From assembly GCF_022346995.1 (NCBI RefSeq), contig NZ_JAKRNM010000004.1, forward strand, positions 372,001 to 436,000: a DNA stretch of 64,000 nucleotides, read 5' to 3'. Positions 58,670-64,000 of the stretch are shown in pieces. How positions within the stretch are numbered: position 1 is the first letter of the stretch; each line of letters starts with the position of its first letter. The notes beneath the pieces are model-generated. The model ran no database searches. It had not been told where the DNA came from and saw nothing but the letters and a program-made list of their open reading frames with translations. Source of the DNA: Paenibacillus sp. ACRRY (lineage in GTDB: Bacteria; Bacillota; Bacilli; Paenibacillales; Paenibacillaceae). The position numbers and the translations under genes were made by a program.

Positions 58670-59635
58670 ATGCCTAAAATAGACAACATGCTAGCCATTC
58701 TATGGATGCTTCGATCAGGTGAAAAAATTACTGCAAAACAAATCTCGGAAAAGTTAGAGATGAATATAAGGACTGTGTATCGTTATATTGATACCATTTC
58801 AACAAGTGGTGTACCTATCATTTCAGAACCAGGACATAACGGTGGATACACTTTAATGAACAATTTTATTGAAGCTCCTCTTTTTTTTGATGTTGAGGAG
58901 CAAACTTCACTATTTCATGCTGCAGTTTTTGCAGAAGAAGCCGGATATTATGGAGGTGAAGCACTAGATAGGGCCATTTCAAAACTAAGTAAATACTCAA
59001 ATCAAGAGCAGGAAACCAAGATAAACCAACATTTAACTAGTCTTGAAGTCATAAGTCGATTAAGTTCACGCTCGATGCAGCCTTTTTTGAAGGAGTTGGA
59101 GCAGGCCGTAGCAGACGGGTACTCAGTAAAAATCCTCCACCATAAAAGTGGCAGAAAGCAAATACATGATAGATTGATTGATCCGTACAGACTTATCTAT
59201 TGGAATAATAAATGGTATGTGATTGGATTTTGTCATCTTAGGAATGATATCCGTAGCTTTAGAGTAGACCGAATTGAAGATCTAATGCTAACCAAAAATA
59301 AGTTTGACCAGCCAGAACATTTTTCAGCACGTGCCTTTTTTATGAAAAACTTTCTTCCAACTATAGAAGATAAGGAAGAGATTATTTCTTTGGTTATTCA
59401 TGGGGATACAAGTGTATTAGCTGATATTTGCCAACATTGGTTTTTAGGACATTATTTGCAAGAGCGGACTTCAAATCAAGCTGTATTTCATTTTGAGAGA
59501 GATATGATACATACATATGTACCTTATTTCCTATTATCGTACGGTAAATCTATTCGTATTATTGAGCCAATCAGCCTTAAGAAAAGAATGATTGAGGTTT
59601 TGTCGGAGTTAATAAATTTCCATCAAAATGGATGA
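58670..59635 (+). CDS. HTH/WYL-domain transcriptional regulator (YafY-like)
   Basis: Residues 1-60 form a DeoR-type winged helix (ITAKQISEKLEMNIRTVYRY, ISEPGHNGGYTL). Residues ~135-215 are a WYL domain (YSVKILHHKSGRKQIHDRLI, DPYRLIYWNNKWYVIGFCHL, SFRVDRIEDL) and the C-terminal WCX region follows. WYL regulators bind nucleic acid or nucleotide ligands. It lies 72 bases upstream of a DJ-1/PfpI gene in the same direction, which it probably controls. Confidence 0.92.
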   Translation: MPKIDNMLAILWMLRSGEKITAKQISEKLEMNIRTVYRYIDTISTSGVPIISEPGHNGGYTLMNNFIEAPLFFDVEEQTSLFHAAVFAEEAGYYGGEALDRAISKLSKYSNQEQETKINQHLTSLEVISRLSSRSMQPFLKELEQAVADGYSVKILHHKSGRKQIHDRLIDPYRLIYWNNKWYVIGFCHLRNDIRSFRVDRIEDLMLTKNKFDQPEHFSARAFFMKNFLPTIEDKEEIISLVIHGDTSVLADICQHWFLGHYLQERTSNQAVFHFERDMIHTYVPYFLLSYGKSIRIIEPISLKKRMIEVLSELINFHQNG

Positions 59636-59707
59636 CTTCCCTGACGCTAGTTGTCAGTGAAGTAGTGTTACAGTTGGCTATATCAATTGTGATTGGAGTG
59701 TTGATGG

Positions 59708-60340
59708 ATGCAAACGAAAAAAGTTTTTCTATATGTATTTAATACGATGTCGGACTGGGAATATGGATATTTAGTTGCTGAACTGAATTCAGGAAGATAC
59801 TTCAAAAAAGATGTAGCACCTATAAACGTAATTACAGTAGGAGCTAATAAAGAAATGATTACTACGATGGGAAGACTGAGCATAAAACCAGATATTTCCC
59901 TTGATGAATGTACACTTGAGAGTGAAGATCTTTTAATTTTGCCAGGAGGGACTACTTGGAATGAAGAAATTCATCAACCTATCTTGGAAAGAATTGGCCA
60001 AGCTTTAGAGCTTGGCACTATTGTTGCTGCCATTTGTGGTGCAACGGACGCCCTTGCGAATAGGGGATACTTAGATACTAGAAAGCATACAAGTAATAAT
60101 TTAGAGTACACTAAAATGGTATGTCCAAACTATAAAGGAGAAAGGTTCTATGAGGTGGGACCTGCGGTATCTGATGTGAATTTAGTTACTGCCTCAGGAA
60201 TAGCTCCTCTAGAATTTGCGATGGAAGTACTGAAAAAATTAGATGTTTTTGCACCAGATACATTACATTCATGGTATTACCTGAATAAGACTCATCAACC
60301 TGAATACTTCTTCCAGTTAATGAATTCAATAAATAGCTGA
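59708..60340 (+). CDS. DJ-1/PfpI-family protein (class I glutamine amidotransferase-like)
   Basis: A 210-residue protein with the DJ-1 fold: VFLYVFNTMSDWEYGYLVAE, LLILPGGTTW, the nucleophile-elbow Cys in VAAICGATDALAN, and VTASGIAPLEFAMEVLKKL. Members are glyoxalases/deglycases, isocyanide hydratases or chaperones; the exact activity is open. It follows the WYL regulator gene and is likely co-transcribed. Confidence 0.9.
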   Translation: MQTKKVFLYVFNTMSDWEYGYLVAELNSGRYFKKDVAPINVITVGANKEMITTMGRLSIKPDISLDECTLESEDLLILPGGTTWNEEIHQPILERIGQALELGTIVAAICGATDALANRGYLDTRKHTSNNLEYTKMVCPNYKGERFYEVGPAVSDVNLVTASGIAPLEFAMEVLKKLDVFAPDTLHSWYYLNKTHQPEYFFQLMNSINS

Positions 60341-60396
60341 GCTGAAAAATCAACTTAGCAGTTTTGTATTCGTTCAAAAAAATACTAAAGTAACTG

Positions 60397-60446
60397 AAAA
60401 GCTCACTTTCGCAATTTTGTTTTGCAGAGAAGTTGGGCTTTTTAAT
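60397..60446 (+). terminator. Weak terminator after the DJ-1 gene
   Basis: AAAAGCTCACTTTC can pair imperfectly with GAAGTTGGGCTTTT, followed by TTAATTTG. It is about 60 bases after the stop codon. Confidence 0.45.
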
Positions 60447-60600
60447 TTGTAAAGGTCAGGATCATTTTAGATTCGACGAGGTTACATTTTTGAGTTTGAA
60501 TAGTACATATGCTATCATTTACATCACCTTTATGCTCGATTGATAGCGGAGCTTAACGCTCAATAATCTACACAAATATTTATAAAAGGAGTGGCTTGCT

Positions 60601-61158
60601 ATGAGAAGCGTCAACATACATATTAGGGATATTTCCGTTGATGATGCTGCCGGACTACTCCAGTTGCAGCAAGAAAACCGTGATTTTTTTGAAAGCTATG
60701 CACCGACACGCACCGACGATTTTTATACGATGGAAGGACAGGTTAAGCGTATTCAAAGGCAGGCCGAAGATAGAAAAAATGACCAGGCATATAATTTTGG
60801 AATCTTTACAAACACCGATCATATGTTAGTGGGGACGGTAAGCCTCTTCCACGTGATGCGTGGCCCTCTTCAAAGTGCATATATCGGATATGACTTAGAT
60901 CAAAAAAACAATGGTAGAGGCTATACGACTGAGGCTGTTCGGTTAGTCGTTGACCATGGCTTCAATACATTGAAATTACATAGAATTGAAGCAGGAGTAA
61001 TGACGCATAATATTGCTTCAATTCGAGTGCTTGAGAAAGTTGGCTTTCAAAAAGAAGGCATTGCTCGTCAGAATGTTCATATCAATGGAAACTGGGAGGA
61101 TATCAGATCCTCGCGATTCTTAACCCACACAGTTAGTTCTTTTGCCATGCACAAATAA
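60601..61158 (+). CDS. GNAT acetyltransferase (RimJ/RimL type)
   Basis: A 185-residue N-acetyltransferase: HIRDISVDDAAGLLQLQQEN, FGIFTNTDHMLVGTVSLFHV, the acetyl-CoA motif LDQKNNGRGYTTEAVRLVVD with R/Q-x-x-G-x-G/A replaced by NNGRGYT, and EAGVMTHNIASIRVLEKVGF. RimJ-type enzymes acetylate ribosomal N-termini or antibiotics; the substrate is not evident. AAAGGAG lies ten bases before the ATG. Complete, unlike the pseudogene at 57713. Confidence 0.9.
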   Translation: MRSVNIHIRDISVDDAAGLLQLQQENRDFFESYAPTRTDDFYTMEGQVKRIQRQAEDRKNDQAYNFGIFTNTDHMLVGTVSLFHVMRGPLQSAYIGYDLDQKNNGRGYTTEAVRLVVDHGFNTLKLHRIEAGVMTHNIASIRVLEKVGFQKEGIARQNVHINGNWEDIRSSRFLTHTVSSFAMHK

Positions 61159-61186
61159 GGCCGTTAATGTATAACGGCCTCATTTG
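61152..61186. terminator. Terminator after the GNAT gene
   Basis: AGGCCGTTA (61158-61166) pairs with TAACGGCCT (61172-61180), extended by CAAAT/ATTTG. It overlaps the GNAT stop codon and lies between convergent genes. The T run is weak. Confidence 0.6.
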
Positions 61187-61251
61187 TGCTGTATGAAGAG
61201 TGAGTTATTAATTTTTCATTAATGAAATTTCTCAGACTTAGTTTATTTTGA

Positions 61252-62004
61252 CTAATCCACTTCATCGATCTCCAGACTTACAACTACTCCGTTCTTCTCT
61301 AAATTTTTCACGACCTGCTCCGCATGCTCATTCAGCGGGTTATTACCCAGATATACCTCGGTTAAATGAGGAATCGTTTCAAGCACAGCAATATCCTGAA
61401 TGAGGTTATCTTGCAGATAAAGATATTGTAAAGTTGGATGATTCTGTAAAGGTGTCAAATCCTGGATCCGATTATGGTCCATAATGATCCATTCAAGATT
61501 CGTCTTCTGAAGTGGTCTTAAGTCCGATACCTGGTTGCCGCTGGCAAGCAAACTTGTAAGATTGCGTAAATTTTTCATAGGTTCTAGACTTCTTATTTGG
61601 TTATCACTAATCAATAAACTTTCCAAATTGCGTAATCCTGAAAGAGGAGATAGATCTGTAATTTGATTGCCATCTAATGCCAATAGGTTTATTTTTGTCA
61701 GCTTGGAGAGTGGTTTTATATTTTTGATTTTATGGCCAGGTAGGACTAATTCCACGATGTTAACTGCATATTCAAGTCCTTGCAGACTTGAAATCTTACG
61801 TTTTGCATCCATTGAATATAAGGATTTTAATTTCTTCAAATGGCTTGCTTTCAGTTCTTTTTTACCCGATAGCTTCAAATCTGTTCGAATGACTTGTGCC
61901 AAAACGGGATCCTTAACGACTGAGGCTGCCAAAATTGTTGTTGTCGGTATTACTAAAAGCATCAAACACATTACGATTAAACTTTTTACGAATTGATTAG
62001 GCAT
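61252..62004 (-). CDS. Secreted leucine-rich-repeat protein
   Basis: A signal peptide (SLIVMCLMLLVIPTTTILAA) is followed by ~seven 22-residue leucine-rich repeats (LLALDGNQITDLSPLSGLRN, SLLISDNQIRSLEPMKNL, LQYLYLQDNLIQDIAVLE). The N-terminal cap (ISSLQGLEYAVNIVELVLPG) is nearly identical to that of the LRR protein at 49299 (SLQGLEYAVNVTTLDLSDNQ), so the two are paralogs. This one has no stalk domain. Probably extracellular; ligand unknown. AAGGAG precedes the ATG. Confidence 0.87.
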   Translation of the reverse strand: MPNQFVKSLIVMCLMLLVIPTTTILAASVVKDPVLAQVIRTDLKLSGKKELKASHLKKLKSLYSMDAKRKISSLQGLEYAVNIVELVLPGHKIKNIKPLSKLTKINLLALDGNQITDLSPLSGLRNLESLLISDNQIRSLEPMKNLRNLTSLLASGNQVSDLRPLQKTNLEWIIMDHNRIQDLTPLQNHPTLQYLYLQDNLIQDIAVLETIPHLTEVYLGNNPLNEHAEQVVKNLEKNGVVVSLEIDEVD

Positions 62005-62191
62005 AGTAAACTCCTTAAAATTAGTATCTGGATTCGTTTTCTGTGATCGGTGATCTCAACTATGTATGATTCACTGCGCTCTCCTTATATGATTTAATAA
62101 TATAAATATACCATGATTTGGAACATGTTACCTTGTTATATTATCATAATAATAGCTAGAATCCATTGTACAAAAAAGGGAGTGCAGGCAC

Positions 62192-62422
62192 ATGGCTGAA
62201 GAACCGTTTATCTTTCTAGCGGGTATACTATGTTTTTTCGCTCCAATCTACTTTAGAAGATCAATGATGTCTATTCAAATGATTGCAGGAGTTATTCTAT
62301 TCTGTTGTATTCTAATTTTTCACGAAGATACCCAAGTTAAATTGATTTATCTATTAGCTTTTGTTTGGGTATTTGGTTCAATTAGTGCATTAAGTGTATC
62401 CGCAGATAAGTCAACAAAGTAG
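62192..62422 (+). CDS. Small membrane protein of unknown function
   Basis: 76 residues with three hydrophobic segments (FIFLAGILCFFAPIYF, IQMIAGVILFCCILIF, LIYLLAFVWVFGSISAL). AAAAGGGAG lies upstream of the ATG. Followed by a hairpin terminator, which supports a real short transcript. No family recognised. Confidence 0.55.
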   Translation: MAEEPFIFLAGILCFFAPIYFRRSMMSIQMIAGVILFCCILIFHEDTQVKLIYLLAFVWVFGSISALSVSADKSTK

Positions 62423-62456
62423 TTATTCACAATTCCATAGCCCACGTTTTGAGAGT

Positions 62457-62488
62457 AGACTGCTGGTTCATCACCAACAGTCTTTTTT
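62457..62488 (+). terminator. Terminator of the small membrane protein gene
   Basis: AGACTGCTGGT pairs with ACCAACAGTCT (one mismatch) around TCATC, followed by TTTTTT. Confidence 0.75.
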
Positions 62489-62593
62489 GTTGTCACCTAT
62501 TCTCACTTATTGATTCGAGAAACTTAAAAACGCCAAAAAAATTATCTGGATTCCTTTATAAATGAAAATATATGGATTTTGAAGTTAACTTTA

Positions 62594-62624
62594 TTGACAC
62601 GTAATTTTGTTATTGTGCTACAAT
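62594..62624 (+). promoter_or_regulatory. Possible promoter of the binding-lipoprotein gene
   Basis: TTGACA and TACAAT are close to consensus but 19 bases apart, longer than ideal. They lie 109 bases before the start codon. No metal-repressor palindrome is obvious. Confidence 0.4.
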
Positions 62625-62732
62625 TGCTAAAAATAGTAACACGAATATGAACTGGAACGAATCTGGTTGGGAGAATTGCTGCATTTTTAGAGGAGAGAAA
62701 GTGGTCCATTTCAAAAGGGGGAAAAGGGAAAC

Positions 62733-64000
62733 ATGCACGGGATTTCATGGAAAAAACGTTCAAGTCAGGCAGGGCTTAGTCTTTTACTGTTGTGTGCAGT
62801 AGGGCTCGCAGGATGTACGCAAGGTGCTTCATCGGTTCAAGAGAGCCAGGCACTTGCAGCTTCTCACCCGAGGGATGAACTGGTGCTTGCGGTAGGGACA
62901 GAGCCGGAAGGCGGGTTCGATCCGACAACAGGCTGGGGGCAGTACGGTTCGCCGCTTTTTCAGAGTACTCTGCTGAAAAGAGATGCCAAGCTGCATCTGG
63001 TCAATGACCTGGCAACAGACCATTCTGTCAGTGAAGACGGCCTCACATGGACCGTTTCGCTGCGGGATGACGTGAAGTTTTCGGATGGTGAACCGCTGAC
63101 GGCGGAAGATGTTAAGTTCACATTTGAAACGGCGTCCAGCAGCGGATCGGTTATCGATTTGACAAATATGGCCGAAGTGCAGGCTCCCGATTCAACAACG
63201 GTCGTCTTTACATTGAAATCGCCTCAGTCCACGTTTATCAGTATCCTGACTACACTTGGAATTGTGCCTGAACATGCCTATGGATCCGATTATGCTGAGC
63301 ATCCTGTCGGCTCCGGTCCTTACAAGCTAGTGCAGTGGGATAAGGGACAACAGGCCATCGTGGAAGCAAACGAGCAATACTACGGTCAAAAGTCTGCATT
63401 CCGCAAACTGACATTTCTCTACCTGGACGAGGATGCAGCCTTTGCGGCAGCCCAAGCGGGATCAGTCGATATTGCAGCCATTCCCGCCGCATTCAGCAAG
63501 CAGGAGGTAAGCGGCATGACGCTGGAATCGGTGAAAACCGTGGATAACCGGGGAATCATGTTTCCGATGCAACCTGCGGGCGGTACTTCCGCTGACGGTT
63601 TCCCCGCAGGAAACGATGTGACGTCCGACCTGGCCATTCGCCAAGCGGTGAACGTGGCCATTGACCGCAATGCATTGGTTGAAGGCGTGCTGGAGGGCCA
63701 TGGTCGTCCTGCATACTCGGTCAGTGATGATCTGCCTTGGGGGAATCCGGACGCTGTATTCGCAGATGCGGACGTTCAAGAAGCCCAGCGAATACTGACG
63801 GCTGGCGGCTGGACAGATACAGACGGTGATGGGGTGGTGGAAAAAAACGGTATGGAAGCCGAGTTCAACCTGCTCTATTTTGCAGGAGATCTGACCAGAC
63901 AATCCATTGCCCTTGCTGCAGCGGATATGGCGGCCCAGGCTGGCATCAAAATCAATGTGGAAGGCAAGAGCCGAGAAGAGACGAAAAAGCAGGCTTACGC
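62733..64000 (+). CDS. Peptide/nickel-family ABC substrate-binding lipoprotein, N-terminal part
   Basis: The frame is open to the end of the window, so the C-terminus is outside. A signal peptide (AGLSLLLLCAVGLAGC) ends in lipobox LAGC. The mature SBP_bac_5 domain shows ELVLAVGTEPEGGFDPTTGW, LTWTVSLRDDVKFSDGEPL, TAEDVKFTFE, GSGPYKLVQWDKGQ and LAIRQAVNVAIDRNALVEGV. The EPEGGFDPTTGWG region resembles NikA/CntA-type binding proteins for nickel or metallophore complexes more than oligopeptide binders; this is an impression. Permease and ATPase genes are expected just downstream, outside the window. Confidence 0.88.
   Translation, partial: MHGISWKKRSSQAGLSLLLLCAVGLAGCTQGASSVQESQALAASHPRDELVLAVGTEPEGGFDPTTGWGQYGSPLFQSTLLKRDAKLHLVNDLATDHSVSEDGLTWTVSLRDDVKFSDGEPLTAEDVKFTFETASSSGSVIDLTNMAEVQAPDSTTVVFTLKSPQSTFISILTTLGIVPEHAYGSDYAEHPVGSGPYKLVQWDKGQQAIVEANEQYYGQKSAFRKLTFLYLDEDAAFAAAQAGSVDIAAIPAAFSKQEVSGMTLESVKTVDNRGIMFPMQPAGGTSADGFPAGNDVTSDLAIRQAVNVAIDRNALVEGVLEGHGRPAYSVSDDLPWGNPDAVFADADVQEAQRILTAGGWTDTDGDGVVEKNGMEAEFNLLYFAGDLTRQSIALAAADMAAQAGIKINVEGKSREETKKQAY

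Larger units (their letters stand above)
62423..62732 (+). other. Intergenic region before the binding-lipoprotein gene
   Basis: 310 bases: terminator of the small membrane protein gene, a possible promoter at 62594-62624 and a ribosome site. No gene is seen. Confidence 0.55.

Noticed and set aside
1..64000. rRNA, tRNA, prophage, insertion sequences or integrases
   Set aside because: No tRNA-like cloverleaf, rRNA segment, transposase, integrase or phage structural gene was recognised on either strand.

Overview
The window looks like the chromosome of a Paenibacillus-type member of the Bacillota. It has strong AGGAGG-type ribosome binding sites with frequent TTG and GTG starts. It carries YesM/LytS-type sensor genes, an AraC regulator fused to a siderophore-binding domain, copper-amine-oxidase-like stalk domains, BclA-like collagen surface proteins, a sporulation-type kinase and part of the futalosine menaquinone pathway. 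No rRNA, tRNA, CRISPR array or insertion sequence was seen. The genus is inferred from gene content, not from a marker gene.

Layout. 0-5.5 kb: a galactose uptake operon (mglB-mglA-mglC) behind the end of a sensor kinase gene and a second sugar-binding protein, with a candidate CcpA site and an attenuator-like hairpin after mglB. 5.5-10.8 kb: a membrane kinase with a degenerate GGDEF domain, then an AT-rich operon encoding LpxC, LpxD and LpxA. These are the enzymes that acylate and deacetylate UDP-GlcNAc in Gram-negative lipid A synthesis. Both units are preceded by the same 41-base element. 10.8-16.3 kb: a MarR-controlled heterodimeric ABC exporter and a DUF418 membrane protein. 16.5-19.3 kb: a four-gene ADP-ribose operon (NrtR-like Nudix regulator, NADAR glycosidase, bacterial PARG, TARG1-like macrodomain). 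19.4-25.9 kb: Fur-controlled siderophore uptake with a Btr-like regulator and no ATPase of its own, then the iron exporter fetAB. 26-36.5 kb: an oxidoreductase, pyroglutamyl peptidase, mqnD/mqnB, a YtrA-type GntR/ABC operon, a secreted coiled-coil protein, an esterase and nikR.

36.5-62 kb is an accessory region, mostly AT-rich, with many regulator/enzyme pairs: MFS/AraC, an HxlR regulon of flavin enzymes, cadD, MetX-like/LysR, a phosphotransferase, a long ECF sigma factor, AraC-GyrI, collagen-like proteins, Nudix, WYL/DJ-1 and GNAT genes. Thirteen copies or remnants of one roughly 87-base hairpin repeat lie between its genes from 36.7 to 55.5 kb; several can act as terminators and one supplies the end of a coding sequence. 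Decayed genes (a sigma-factor fragment and a frameshifted acetyltransferase) fit a region in turnover. The window ends inside a peptide/nickel-type binding lipoprotein gene.

The two most unusual systems are the lpxC-lpxD-lpxA operon in an apparent monoderm and the compact ADP-ribose-processing operon.
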